Positions 34,365 to 43,066 of a DNA stretch of 45,072 nt are shown here, one piece after another. Source of the stretch: DAIOHQ01 sp036744635. GTDB lineage: Bacteria > Planctomycetota > Phycisphaerae > Tepidisphaerales > Tepidisphaeraceae. Position numbers and translations under genes: made by a program. Below the pieces are notes generated by a model, which was not told the DNA's origin, did not search any database, and was given only the letters and a program-made list of their open reading frames with translations. Where the stretch lies: the NCBI GenBank assembly GCA_036744635.1, contig DAIOHQ010000006.1, positions 1 to 45,072 on the forward strand, written 5' to 3'. The number at the start of each line of letters is the position of its first letter. The first letter of the stretch is position 1.

Positions 34365-35612
34365 ATGGCAAAGCGGTCGATTGCGTGTTCGGTCGTAGCT
34401 CCGATGGATCGGCAGATGATCCGCGATGGCGCCGTCGTCTTTGATGAGGGCGTGATCCTGGCCATCGGCAGCGCCGCTGAGATGGCGCGGGCACATCCTG
34501 ATGCGGCCTTGGAAGACCTGGGCGAGGGAATCTTGCTTCCGGGCCTTGTCAATGCCCACACCCATCTGGAACTCAGCGGCTGCGCGGCGGATACGTTCGC
34601 CGGGGCGACGTTCGCCGATTGGATATTGAGCTTGCGCTCCCGGATGACGGCGGCCGGCGCCACGCTCGAGGAGGCTGCCGCTGCGGGCGTTCGCGCCGGC
34701 GCGCGGCAGTGTTTGCGATTCGGCGTCACCACCGTCGGCGACATTACGCAGCACGGCCACATCACCCGGCCGCTGCTGGCGGCGGGGCCGCTCGGGGGGG
34801 TGAGCTATGGCGAAGTCCTGGGATTGGCGAAACTGCGCCGGCAATTTGATGAATTGTTTGCGCGGGCGGTCGATACCCGGCATGAATCGGAATTTCTGAA
34901 AGTTGGCTTGACGCCCCATGCCCCTTACACGGTGGATCAACCCGGATACGAGCAGGCGCTGAAGACCGCGCGCCAGCGGAAATTGCCGCTGGCCTCGCAC
35001 CTGGCCGAGACGGCGGATGAACAAACGTTTCTCGAACATCACGCCGGTGAGTTTCGCGATATCTGGGACAAACTTGGCCTGTGGGAAGAGCCGGTGCAGA
35101 CCTTTCGCGGGCCGCCGCTGCAGTTTGCCCAGGCAATCGGCCTGCTCGACTATCCCACGCTGCTGGCGCACGTGAACTATTGCGACAATGAAGGATTGAA
35201 TTTGCTGGCGCGCGGCCAGGCCAGCGTGGTCTATTGTCCGCGGACGCACAAGTATTTCCGCCATCCCCCCCACCGTTGGCGCGAGATGATCGGCCGCGGG
35301 ATCAACGTCGCGGTCGGGACCGATAGCTGCGCCAGCTCGCCGGATCTGAACCTCGTGGATGACCTGTGCCTGCTCCACGAAATCGCCCCGGATGTGCCAC
35401 CGCATGCATTGTGGGAGATGGCGACGATCCGCGGCGCGGCCGCACTGCAACAGGCAGAGCGGATTGGCAGCCTCACGCCGGGGAAGCAGGCGGATTTCGT
35501 ATACTTTCCTGCGGCCGGGGATGATCCGCTTCGGGATATCCTGGAGCGAAGCATCGTTCCAGAGAAGGTGTGGGTGCGGGGAAATTCGATCGACGATCTC
35601 CTGCGTAGATAG
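34365..35612 (+). CDS. Amidohydrolase of the ATZ/TRZ (cytosine-deaminase-like) group
   Basis: 415 residues. A metal-dependent TIM-barrel hydrolase: GLVNAHTHLELS supplies the first two His ligands, LASHLAE the third His, LLAHVNY the fourth, and VAVGTDSCASSPDLNL the Asp. The C-terminus (GSLTPGKQADFVYF) is the small beta-sandwich domain common to the group. Close functional options are 6-amino-6-deoxyfutalosine deaminase (menaquinone route) or a 5'-methylthioadenosine/SAH-type deaminase. The sequence alone does not decide. The MtnC gene at 43067-43816 is not adjacent and gives little support to the latter. It lies 46 bases upstream of the STAS gene on the same strand. Confidence 0.85.
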   Translation: MAKRSIACSVVAPMDRQMIRDGAVVFDEGVILAIGSAAEMARAHPDAALEDLGEGILLPGLVNAHTHLELSGCAADTFAGATFADWILSLRSRMTAAGATLEEAAAAGVRAGARQCLRFGVTTVGDITQHGHITRPLLAAGPLGGVSYGEVLGLAKLRRQFDELFARAVDTRHESEFLKVGLTPHAPYTVDQPGYEQALKTARQRKLPLASHLAETADEQTFLEHHAGEFRDIWDKLGLWEEPVQTFRGPPLQFAQAIGLLDYPTLLAHVNYCDNEGLNLLARGQASVVYCPRTHKYFRHPPHRWREMIGRGINVAVGTDSCASSPDLNLVDDLCLLHEIAPDVPPHALWEMATIRGAAALQQAERIGSLTPGKQADFVYFPAAGDDPLRDILERSIVPEKVWVRGNSIDDLLRR

Positions 35613-35658
35613 CCCGCGAGTGGTGCGTTTGGCCAAACCTTGGAGTATGCTTATCGGC

Positions 35659-36009
35659 ATGGATCTTCCCCTCACCATCCAGCAGATTGGCCAGTTCACG
35701 GTCGTCGAATTTCGCACCGCGTCGCTGATGGACCAGCTTCAGCTCGAAACCATCGGCCAGCGCCTCACCAAGCTGGTCGATGAGGAAGATCAGCGCATGG
35801 TCATCCTCGATTTCGAGCAGGTGCAGTATCTCTCCAGCCAGGCGATCGGAATTATCATCTCGCTCAATAAGAAATTGTCAGGCCTGAAAAAGAGCAAGCT
35901 GGTGCTCTGCGGCGTCAATCCCAAGCTGATGGAGTTGCTCAAAATCACCCGCCTCGACCGCATCCTCACCGTCAAGAAATCGCAACACGAAGCGATCAAC
36001 ACGATCTGA
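35659..36009 (+). CDS. STAS-domain protein (anti-anti-sigma factor like)
   Basis: 116 residues from the ATG at 35659 (MDLPLTIQQIG). An in-frame ATG at 35647 would add four residues; GGAG at 35642-35645 is too near the first and rather far from the second. The single STAS domain has VVEFRTASLMDQLQLETIGQ and ILDFEQVQYLSSQAIGIIIS. The Ser pair in this loop is where SpoIIAA-like proteins are phosphorylated by a switch kinase. It ends with ELLKITRLDRILTVK. It would act in a partner-switching pathway. No matching anti-sigma kinase is in the window. Confidence 0.88.
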   Translation: MDLPLTIQQIGQFTVVEFRTASLMDQLQLETIGQRLTKLVDEEDQRMVILDFEQVQYLSSQAIGIIISLNKKLSGLKKSKLVLCGVNPKLMELLKITRLDRILTVKKSQHEAINTI

Positions 36010-36052
36010 AGCCGCTCCATCGGAGCTTCGCAGCACCTCTGACCCAATCGGC

Positions 36053-36084
36053 AAAAAAAAATCGCCGACCCATACGGATCGGCG
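36053..36084 (-). terminator. Rho-independent terminator of tRNA-Leu
   Basis: On the minus strand, stem CGCCGA/TCGGCG with a 10-base loop (36063-36084) runs into ATTTTTTTTT. It begins six bases after the tRNA 3' end. Confidence 0.85.
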
Positions 36085-36090
36085 CCTCAA

Positions 36091-36172
36091 TGCCCAGGAC
36101 AGGATTTGAACCTGCACGCCTTGCGGCGCTACCACCTCAAAGTAGTGCGTCTGCCAGTTCCGCCACCTGGGC
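36091..36172 (-). tRNA. tRNA-Leu (anticodon GAG)
   Basis: An 82-base class II tRNA. The acceptor stem GCCCAGG/CCTGGGC is perfect with discriminator A. The anticodon stem CTACT/GGTAG closes loop TTGAGGT (anticodon GAG, reading CUC/CUU). The long variable arm contains CGCC-GCAA-GGCG, as expected for leucine. The T-loop is TTCAAAT. CCA is not encoded. Confidence 0.95.
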
Positions 36173-36184
36173 GATGGTGTGGAA

Positions 36185-36212
36185 ATTATACGCGATCCAA
36201 AGCGGCTGTCGA
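36185..36212 (-). promoter_or_regulatory. Promoter of tRNA-Leu
   Basis: On the minus strand, TCGACA (36212-36207) and TATAAT (36190-36185) are 16 bases apart. The -10 ends 12 bases before the tRNA 5' end. Spacing and quality resemble the tRNA-Ala promoter. Confidence 0.7.
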
Positions 36213-36270
36213 GGGGACTTGCCGTTCATCACGCCCCCAGGATGTAGCGCTTCGCAGTGGCGTGGATGCT

Positions 36271-36486
36271 GTGGCATGGGCTACCAGCCCATGCGCCTGA
36301 AGCGCAGCGCTCCGCCGTAGCACGGGTTTTCCTGAACCCGTACCCAGCGGTGAATATTCTTACACCGCACATCATTGGAGAAATCACATCGCTCGCTCTG
36401 CCACGGTGCTCGGCATGGGTTGAAAACTCATGCTACGGGAGAAGAGCGCTGCGCTTCTTGCGCATGGGCTGGGTAGCCCATGCCAC
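36271..36486. repeat. 216-base long palindromic element (MITE/REP-like)
   Basis: This fills most of the gene-free stretch 36173-36548. The ends GTGGCATGGGCTACC (left) and GGGTAGCCCATGCCAC (right) are complementary. Moving inward, GAAGCGCAGCGCT pairs with AGCGCTGCGCTTC, and GTAGCACGGGTT pairs imperfectly with AACTCATGCTAC. Each arm also has local hairpins. No open frame of note lies inside. It shares the GCACGGGTT core with the hairpin at 9379-9399. Confidence 0.8.
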
Positions 36487-36548
36487 TTGAGACGCAATCT
36501 CCCATTCGCCACAACAAGCGCCACACCCCGCGCCGACGTTCTGTTCAA

Positions 36549-39215
36549 TCACCGCTGAATGATCGTGTACATGGCGTCGGGCGGAAGCTCGATGATGGGC
36601 CCCTGATCGCTTCTGCGGATGGGCGCCTCTTTCTTCGCGGCGTAAAAGTTCTCATCCAGCGCGATTGCCTTGGCGTCGGCCATGCCTTTGACGAAAATCT
36701 TGCACACCACCTGTTTCACCTCCAGCGGCGGCCGGCCAAGGCTTGCGATGGTATTGTTTTCGACCGTGAAGCCGGCCGGCTGCTCCTGGGTCATCACCTG
36801 GATGAGAATTTTCCTGCTCGTGGCCAGCGGTTGGTCGTCAAGGGCGATGGCCAGCACGCTGGAAAACTCGTTGGCGGATTCGATCGTGATGTCCTTCAGA
36901 TCGATTTTGCGCTTGCTGAGAAATCCGGCCGCTCCCTGGCTGCGCGGAGTGTTGATGGTGACGATGCCGTTGCCGTAGTCCCAGTGCAACTCCCCGGTGA
37001 GGCTGGCGATGGTCTTGTGCTCGCGGTCGATGAATTTCGAGAGATCGCGCTGGGACGATTTGCCGCCGGCTTCGTCGTAGCTGCGAATCACCGGCCCGAC
37101 GAAATAGGCGAGCGGATCGAACGCCGCGATGGCGCCATTGGCCGAACCGCCCTCGGGAACGTCACGCTTGCGAAGCGGATCGAGGGCATCCGGCGTGGCC
37201 GCGGCCGAGCCTTTCATCGCGAAGAGGTCGTCCAGCTTCAGCGCCTCGTACACCACCGCCGGCGCCTCGGCCACGTCGCCGCGGCGAAACAGCAGCGCGG
37301 ACGCGGGAAAGGTGCCGGTGATGGAAGGCGCGCTCACGCCAGGCGCGGTCATCATCGGATCGCTGACGAAGTTGTTGGTCAGGCAAAAGAAAAAGATGCC
37401 GTCGGTCCCCTGCAAACCGCTGTAGGCGGAGGTGAGAAATGTCGCATCAGCGCGATAGCGGTTGGGGTTCTGCCAGTTGATCTCGGAAATGATCTGCGGG
37501 TAATCCGCGACCTGGCTGACGCCCAGGGGAACCATCTCCGGATTCAACACCGATGCGATGCTCTGGAAACGGTGGCCAACCCGCACGGAATAACCAGCGC
37601 CTTCGCCTTCCACCTTGGGCGAAAAATAGCCGTGCCGGTCGATCACGTCCCCCGCGGTATAGCTGTAGCGCTCCAACGCATCGAGCATGACCGGATCAGA
37701 GACCGTCCAGTTGCTCGGGCTGATCAGGCAGCCGGCCCCCAGCTCCTCGCGAACGTATTTGACGGTATCGAGATAAAACCCGCGCTGCTGGGCGGAAAGA
37801 AAACGCACCTGGTCGCCGATGCGCTTCACGCGATCGGGCGCGGCTTTGGCGATTCCCTGTTTGGTCATGTTCCACGCTTCAAAGAGTACGGCCCGGCCGA
37901 CGGCCGAATCATCATCGCGCTCGGCCGAAGCCCCCCATGCCGCCAGGGCTTTGTCAATCGATCCGTACCGTTTGATGAGCCAGTCACCGAAGAGCTGCTC
38001 AAGCTGGCGCCACTGGGTATCGGGCACCAGCTTGTGATTGAACGTCCAGAAGAAAAAGCTGTCCTCGTTGTTGATCTCGATCAGGCCCAGCGCTGCGTCC
38101 TTGGCCAGCGTCAAACCAGTGTATGGATTGGTCGTAGTGAGAAGTGTTTTGATCCAACCGCGATGAATCTCCTGCATCTTTGCATCGAAATAGAGCAGCG
38201 TAAAGGGCTTCTTGTTCTGGGTCTTTTCGTAGCCCGCAATGCCCACCCGCGGCCCCATGTCGAACCAGAGAGGGAAGTAAAACGACAGGTCGGTGTAGAT
38301 CCCCTCCCGCTTCATGGCGGCAATGAGATACAAGAGGTTATCGAGCAGCTTGGGATCGACGACCGCCGGCCGGGCATAGTCATGTACCCGGCCGTGATAG
38401 CGGATCATGTTGACGCCCATCTTGGCGAGCTTGCGGGCGAGGTAGTCGATCGAAGGGCGATCCTGGCCGATGTCATCCTCGATGATGTTGACGCCCCAGA
38501 AGCGCACGGGCTGGCCACTGCCGAGGGCGAAATGATTTCCCTGCCGCTTGAGGAATCCGCCTTCGCCGGCCGTCTTCTCGTTCATCCGCCGCAGATCGAG
38601 CAGCGCTTCATCGGTAAAGCGATCGATGCCCGGATCGTAGGCAAAAAAGCCGTCGTCGGGCTCGGCGGATTTCTCATCCGGCTTGAGCTTGCCCCGGGCC
38701 ATGAAAGGATGCTTGGTGAGAAGGAAGCAATCGAAGGCGGCGGTCAGCTCTTCCCCTTCCTGCGCCAGCAGACGAATCTCGAAAGGATTGTTCCCCTTCT
38801 TCAGCGCTACTTTGCCAAGATAGACCCAGTTGGCGACGATATTCGGGGCGATCGGGGAATCGTCGGCCAAGGCGACATCCTTGCCGCAGCGCTGGAAATT
38901 TCCCTGGCCAAAGCGCCAGCCAAACGGCCCGTGTTTCCAGAATTTACGGCACCAGAGGTGATATTCACCATCCTCGGGAACCTCGACCCGCCAGCGGGCA
39001 TAGGCCTCCTCCCCCACGCGCTTGCCGGAGTTGCTCAGCCAGTTCCCCCCCGAAAGCACCTCGCGCGCCTTGACAAAGTGATCGACCGAGAACGCCGACA
39101 CCTTGGGAAAATTAGTATCCGCCGCCGCCTCCCCTTCCCACCAGATGTAATCGGCCGCGGAGGCAAAGCTGGCCGCCGCTGCGATGATGATGAGGAAGAA
39201 AAGGAGTCTGGGCAT
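36549..39215 (-). CDS. Large secreted glycoside hydrolase-like protein (GH-A clan fold)
   Basis: 888 residues from the ATG at 39215 (MPRLLFFLIIIAAAASFASA, a Sec signal), with AAAGG about ten bases upstream. The longer start at 39257 would bury the signal. An N-terminal carbohydrate-binding-like beta domain (about 20-170: DYIWWEGEAAADTNFP ... YARWRVEVPEDGEYHLWCRK) leads to a TIM barrel from about 210. In it VRFWGVNIIEDD and KMGVNMIRYHG are early strands. LIEINNEDSFFFW carries the Asn-Glu acid/base pair of clan GH-A, and a later Glu in IISEINWQNP is the candidate nucleophile. The C-terminal region is beta-rich. Exact GH family and substrate cannot be called. It is single, before the pseudopilin gene on the same strand. 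Confidence 0.8.
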   Translation of the reverse strand: MPRLLFFLIIIAAAASFASAADYIWWEGEAAADTNFPKVSAFSVDHFVKAREVLSGGNWLSNSGKRVGEEAYARWRVEVPEDGEYHLWCRKFWKHGPFGWRFGQGNFQRCGKDVALADDSPIAPNIVANWVYLGKVALKKGNNPFEIRLLAQEGEELTAAFDCFLLTKHPFMARGKLKPDEKSAEPDDGFFAYDPGIDRFTDEALLDLRRMNEKTAGEGGFLKRQGNHFALGSGQPVRFWGVNIIEDDIGQDRPSIDYLARKLAKMGVNMIRYHGRVHDYARPAVVDPKLLDNLLYLIAAMKREGIYTDLSFYFPLWFDMGPRVGIAGYEKTQNKKPFTLLYFDAKMQEIHRGWIKTLLTTTNPYTGLTLAKDAALGLIEINNEDSFFFWTFNHKLVPDTQWRQLEQLFGDWLIKRYGSIDKALAAWGASAERDDDSAVGRAVLFEAWNMTKQGIAKAAPDRVKRIGDQVRFLSAQQRGFYLDTVKYVREELGAGCLISPSNWTVSDPVMLDALERYSYTAGDVIDRHGYFSPKVEGEGAGYSVRVGHRFQSIASVLNPEMVPLGVSQVADYPQIISEINWQNPNRYRADATFLTSAYSGLQGTDGIFFFCLTNNFVSDPMMTAPGVSAPSITGTFPASALLFRRGDVAEAPAVVYEALKLDDLFAMKGSAAATPDALDPLRKRDVPEGGSANGAIAAFDPLAYFVGPVIRSYDEAGGKSSQRDLSKFIDREHKTIASLTGELHWDYGNGIVTINTPRSQGAAGFLSKRKIDLKDITIESANEFSSVLAIALDDQPLATSRKILIQVMTQEQPAGFTVENNTIASLGRPPLEVKQVVCKIFVKGMADAKAIALDENFYAAKKEAPIRRSDQGPIIELPPDAMYTIIQR

Positions 39216-39253
39216 TGTGGCGGCCTTTCGAGGATTCTGTGGCGGTGAATCCG

Positions 39254-39886
39254 TCACCGCACACCTTCATAACTGTACAGATTATCATCTCGCGTGCGGT
39301 ACTGGCGGTCCGGGCCGGCCGAGAAAAAGAAAAAACGGTCGCCGGGCGCGGTGCCGATTTCCCGGTGCCACTTGGCCATGAAAACAATCGGATTCCCCCA
39401 GGCATCCCGAATGGTCACCTCATCATAGATCGAAATCGGCAGGTCGTTCAGCGGCCCGGCCGACAGCGCCTCCTGCCGCCGCAGCGCCCGAACCACATCT
39501 TCGTTGTTTTTCCTCCCATTGCGCTGCAGCGTCATCTCCTCCGCCAGCGGGCCATCGCCCGCAAAAGGAGTCACCGCCGGCAACACCCCCCCATTCCGCT
39601 TGGCATACTGGCTCATCAGATGATCCAGCCGGTGCAGCAGGTCCTTGGTCAGTTCCGTAGCCGACCGCTCGCGCACATAGCGGGCCAACGACACCATCAA
39701 CCCCAGCACGATCACCAGCAGCGCCACCGTGGTGAGCATTTCGATCAGCGTATAGGCGAGGCGATGGCGGCATCCGCTGAGGCCGCCGAATGCAGGCGCT
39801 GCCCCTGCCGAGGGACGGAGGGATCCCGATTGGGCAATAAATTCAGGATGATTATCCAATCGCCCTCCGCAATTCTTCCGCGACAT
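39254..39886 (-). CDS. GspG-like type II secretion pseudopilin
   Basis: 210 residues from the ATG at 39886, overlapping the end of the DegT gene by 35 bases. After a long, about 43-residue leader comes LAYTLIEMLTTVALLVIVLG, a prepilin signal with Ala-Tyr instead of the usual Gly-Phe at the cleavage site and the conserved Glu at +5. The amphipathic helix is followed by a globular domain ending DAWGNPIVFM and FFFFSAGPDRQYRTRDDN, the GspG calcium-loop pattern (SxGPDxxxxTxDD). Planctomycetes carry many such single pseudopilins. It could belong to the secretion route that exports the neighbouring hydrolase, but no other secretion gene is nearby. Confidence 0.82.
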   Translation of the reverse strand: MSRKNCGGRLDNHPEFIAQSGSLRPSAGAAPAFGGLSGCRHRLAYTLIEMLTTVALLVIVLGLMVSLARYVRERSATELTKDLLHRLDHLMSQYAKRNGGVLPAVTPFAGDGPLAEEMTLQRNGRKNNEDVVRALRRQEALSAGPLNDLPISIYDEVTIRDAWGNPIVFMAKWHREIGTAPGDRFFFFSAGPDRQYRTRDDNLYSYEGVR

Positions 39887-40946
39887 AGCGAATTTGTTCT
39901 TCAGCCAACTCAGGATAGATGGGCAGCGCCAGCACCTCCTGGCACGCCTGCTCGCTGGCAGGGAAGTCCCCGGAACGGAGCTTGAGATATCCAAAGCACT
40001 CCTGCAAGTGCAGCGGCAACGGATAATAGACCGCCGTTCCGATGCCACGCTCAGCAAGCTTCTGCTTGACCGCATCCCGATTGGGTATGCGCACGCAATA
40101 TTGATTGTAAATGCTATAATTGCTCGGATCGATGACCGGCGTCTTCAACGCACTGCCGGCCAGCAGCTTGTCGTACAGCGCTGCGTTCTTCCGACGCCCT
40201 TCATGCCAGGCGTCCAGATGCTTCAGCTTCACGTCCAACACCACCGCCTGCAGCGCATCCAGCCGGAAATTTCCGCCGATGACGTTGTGATAATACGTGC
40301 GCTGGGTGCCATGCACGCGCAGAATGCGGCACTTCTCGTCAAAGGCATCATCATTCGTGCAGATAGCGCCGCCATCGCCGAAACCCCCCAGATTCTTGCT
40401 GGGAAAGAAACTCAGACAACCCGCCAGTCCCACCGAGCACGCCGGCTTGCCATCGCGTTTTGCACCGATTGCCTGGGCGGCATCTTCGATGATCGGAATG
40501 CCATCGGCCACGGCCAGAATCTCTTCCATGTTCGCCATCTGCCCGAAAAGGTGGACCGGCATGATGGCTCGGGTGCGCGGGGTGATTTTCTTCTTGAGTT
40601 GGCGCGGATCGATGTTGAAGCTGCCAGGCTCGATGTCGACAAAAACCGGCCTGGCCCCCAGCCGCGCGATCGATCCGGCGGTGGCAAAAAAAGTAAAGCT
40701 CGGACAGATCACCTCATCCCCCGATTGGACATCCAGCGCCATCAGCGCGCACAGCAGCGCATCGGTTCCGCTGGACATGCCGATGGCGTGCTTGGTGCGG
40801 CAATAGGCCGCGAGATTCTTCTCGAAGCGCTCGACGGCCGGGCCCAGAATAAACTGCTGGTCATCGCACACCTGATCGATCGCCCGCCGGATTTCCCCGC
40901 GCAACGGAATATATTGCGCCTGCAGGTCCAGTAATTTGACGTTCAT
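39852..40946 (-). CDS. DegT/DnrJ/EryC1/StrS sugar aminotransferase
   Basis: 364 residues from the ATG at 40946 (MNVKLLDLQAQY), the normal family start; the frame to 41003 adds 19 residues. PLP-dependent fold type I: GMSSGTDALLCAL binds phosphate, GDEVICPSFTFFATAGSI and EDAAQAIGA (Asp for the pyridine N) follow, and the catalytic Lys is in FFPSKNLGGFGDGG. The C-terminus has NYSIYNQYCVRIPNRD and YYPLPLHLQECF. These enzymes aminate keto-sugar nucleotides for surface glycans or other products. The membrane glycosyltransferase just upstream (41025-42962) supports a glycan role. The substrate is unknown. Confidence 0.93.
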   Translation of the reverse strand: MNVKLLDLQAQYIPLRGEIRRAIDQVCDDQQFILGPAVERFEKNLAAYCRTKHAIGMSSGTDALLCALMALDVQSGDEVICPSFTFFATAGSIARLGARPVFVDIEPGSFNIDPRQLKKKITPRTRAIMPVHLFGQMANMEEILAVADGIPIIEDAAQAIGAKRDGKPACSVGLAGCLSFFPSKNLGGFGDGGAICTNDDAFDEKCRILRVHGTQRTYYHNVIGGNFRLDALQAVVLDVKLKHLDAWHEGRRKNAALYDKLLAGSALKTPVIDPSNYSIYNQYCVRIPNRDAVKQKLAERGIGTAVYYPLPLHLQECFGYLKLRSGDFPASEQACQEVLALPIYPELAEEQIRYVAEELRRAIG

Positions 40947-41024
40947 GCCCCGAAGCGTACGCGGCGCGGCAGACAGTTTCAATCGGCCGGGAAACTTCGG
41001 CATTTCATACGCGCTGCGCCCGTG

Positions 41025-42962
41025 TTACCAGCGAACCCGTCTGCGCGGCACCACCGCCGCATAGAACAAGATCCCCGCCGCCAGCAGCACCAGCCATCCG
41101 ATGTCCGGATGCGTTCCCTGTAAAAAGCGGTGCATTTCCGGCCAGAACCCCTGGTTGCCGTTGTACATTCCCTGCGCGATCATGATCCAACCCGCCGCGG
41201 TGATGACCAGGTGCAGCAACGTGAATCCCAATCCCACCCCCGCCGCCACGGCGGTAATTCCCGCCCCCCAGACCAGGTAGCGCTCGTGCATCTGGCAGAG
41301 GGTCGCGAAGCAGATGACGAACGGCGCCGCCAGCGCAATCAGCACCCGCGCATCTTTCCGCCGGCCATGCACCGCCGCGCCGGCGGCGCAGCCGACCAGC
41401 AAAATCCCATAAACCCACCACATCATCACCCGCAACGTCAGTGCGATTTTCCAGCTCAGCCAGGACCAGCTCGAAACGTGCTGAAAAATCAACGCAATGT
41501 CATCGGGCTTCCAGCCGTAGCGCACGCCGAGCAAGGATGGAAGGTTGCTGGTGCGGCCCATGGTCATAAAGAGATATTTATGCGTCCCGTATCCTAACCC
41601 GATCCGCCACCAGGCATAGCTCCCATCGTACAGCCAGGAAGCAATGAAAATGGCCACGGCCGCCAGCCCCGCGCCCCAATAAGGAAGGCGTCGGATAGAC
41701 ACGAGCTTCGGCGCCCCCAGAGCGGCGAGGCAGAGCAGTGCGCCGATCCAGATCATTTCCCCGTGCCCGGCGCGCAACCACGGCAGCATGATTGCCACAA
41801 CCCCGGCGGGAATCACATACCACCTCCACCACGGCGCTTTGCGATAACACAGCGCCGCCGTCGCGGCTGCAATAATGATGCTGGCGGTCCACAGCCACGC
41901 CTCCCCGCCGTGCAGCAGCCAGACCGATGTCAGGATGCCGATGCCAAGACCAAATCCGATGATGGCGCGAAAGAACGCACCAATTCTGCCGCTGAAAAGC
42001 GGCCAGAGCGCCAGCACGCCGGACCCCAGCAGCAACTGCCCTTTGAACAGCGCGCCGGCCGCGATAATGATCCCCGCGCTAAGCCACCAGTCGACCGATG
42101 CCAGCAACGCCGCCAGCAGGAAGCAGGGAATAATCCAGATATCCCACTGCGGCCAACCATGACTATCCATCAACATTGCCGCGTTAAACCAGATGAGCAG
42201 TCCGGTCATCAGCCCGCAAAACAGCGCCTTCCAGGAGTGGGCAAACGGTTTATTGCCGATCTCCTCGGGCGGTAGATCCAGGCTTTCCCACAGCGCCTTG
42301 TGATAGCGCACAAATCTCGCCTGCTCCTGGCGCCGCACCCAGAGCCACACCAGAAAGAAACCCGCGATGGCCGCAATCAATTCACTGACGGTGCTGACGG
42401 CGAGCATGGGATAAGTGAACTGAGCATCCCAATGATCGGGCTGGAGAATTACGTTCTGCTCCGGATGGGCGGCGCGTGGAAATTCTCCCTGAATGTGCCG
42501 TACCCACAGCCCGACCACCAGCAGGCGGAGCGGCGGATAGTCCAGACCAAACTGCTCCTTGCCGGCCGGTTCGCGCGCGTGCTGGGCGGCAATCGCGTCA
42601 TAAACACCGGCATAGGCACGAAAAAAATCGGTCAGCGGCACCCGCCCCGTCGCCGGCAGGCTTGGGTTCTTTGCCCGCGCCTCACGATTGATTTGCAGAC
42701 CCCAGTTGTAGCCGTTGGCGACATCCCCTTGAAAGTGGATCGGCCCTGACTTCGTCCAGACCCACTGCCGCAGGCGCAATCCCTCATACGCGGCGCCCAG
42801 AACCACGGCGGCAAAAATTGCCCACAGCAAGGCATCCCGCGCCGCCACCGCACCCCGCCGGCGATACCATTTGGTGGCTGTCGCCTCGCAGACAGAGTCC
42901 TTCGCGGGCAACTTGGCCAACAGCATTTCCGGAGATGCTCCTTCCTTCGCCAACGCTTCCAT
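41025..42962 (-). CDS. Polytopic membrane glycosyltransferase-like protein (GT87/DUF2029-like)
   Basis: 645 residues from the ATG at 42962. The frame to 43229 includes a non-hydrophobic stretch that overlaps mtnC. At least ten membrane helices follow a short charged N-terminus, beginning DALLWAIFAAVVLGAAYEGL. The first large periplasmic loop has GDVANGYNWGLQINREA and FGLDYPPLRLLVVGLW. A DYPPL element after the first loop is typical of polyprenyl-phosphate-sugar-using GT-C enzymes such as GT87. Other helices include WDIWIIPCFLLAALLASVDW and FKGQLLLGSGVLALWPLF. It probably transfers a sugar from a lipid-linked donor on the outer face of the membrane. Adjacent to the DegT aminotransferase, same strand. 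The function remains a family-level guess. Confidence 0.7.
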   Translation of the reverse strand: MEALAKEGASPEMLLAKLPAKDSVCEATATKWYRRRGAVAARDALLWAIFAAVVLGAAYEGLRLRQWVWTKSGPIHFQGDVANGYNWGLQINREARAKNPSLPATGRVPLTDFFRAYAGVYDAIAAQHAREPAGKEQFGLDYPPLRLLVVGLWVRHIQGEFPRAAHPEQNVILQPDHWDAQFTYPMLAVSTVSELIAAIAGFFLVWLWVRRQEQARFVRYHKALWESLDLPPEEIGNKPFAHSWKALFCGLMTGLLIWFNAAMLMDSHGWPQWDIWIIPCFLLAALLASVDWWLSAGIIIAAGALFKGQLLLGSGVLALWPLFSGRIGAFFRAIIGFGLGIGILTSVWLLHGGEAWLWTASIIIAAATAALCYRKAPWWRWYVIPAGVVAIMLPWLRAGHGEMIWIGALLCLAALGAPKLVSIRRLPYWGAGLAAVAIFIASWLYDGSYAWWRIGLGYGTHKYLFMTMGRTSNLPSLLGVRYGWKPDDIALIFQHVSSWSWLSWKIALTLRVMMWWVYGILLVGCAAGAAVHGRRKDARVLIALAAPFVICFATLCQMHERYLVWGAGITAVAAGVGLGFTLLHLVITAAGWIMIAQGMYNGNQGFWPEMHRFLQGTHPDIGWLVLLAAGILFYAAVVPRRRVRW

Positions 42963-43066
42963 GCCCTTGATACGCGCAATCAGAGGCGGCGTTTTGGAAG
43001 AGATGCACGATGAGCTTTGAAAATCAGCTCGGACTATTGACGTGTGGTTGCTTTCGCGTGCTGCAC

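Noticed and set aside
36480..39248. 922-codon open frame on the plus strand opposite the glycoside hydrolase gene
   Set aside because: It is antisense to a gene with a signal peptide and catalytic motifs. Its translation is rich in R, H, G and D without any domain, as expected from a GC-rich shadow frame.
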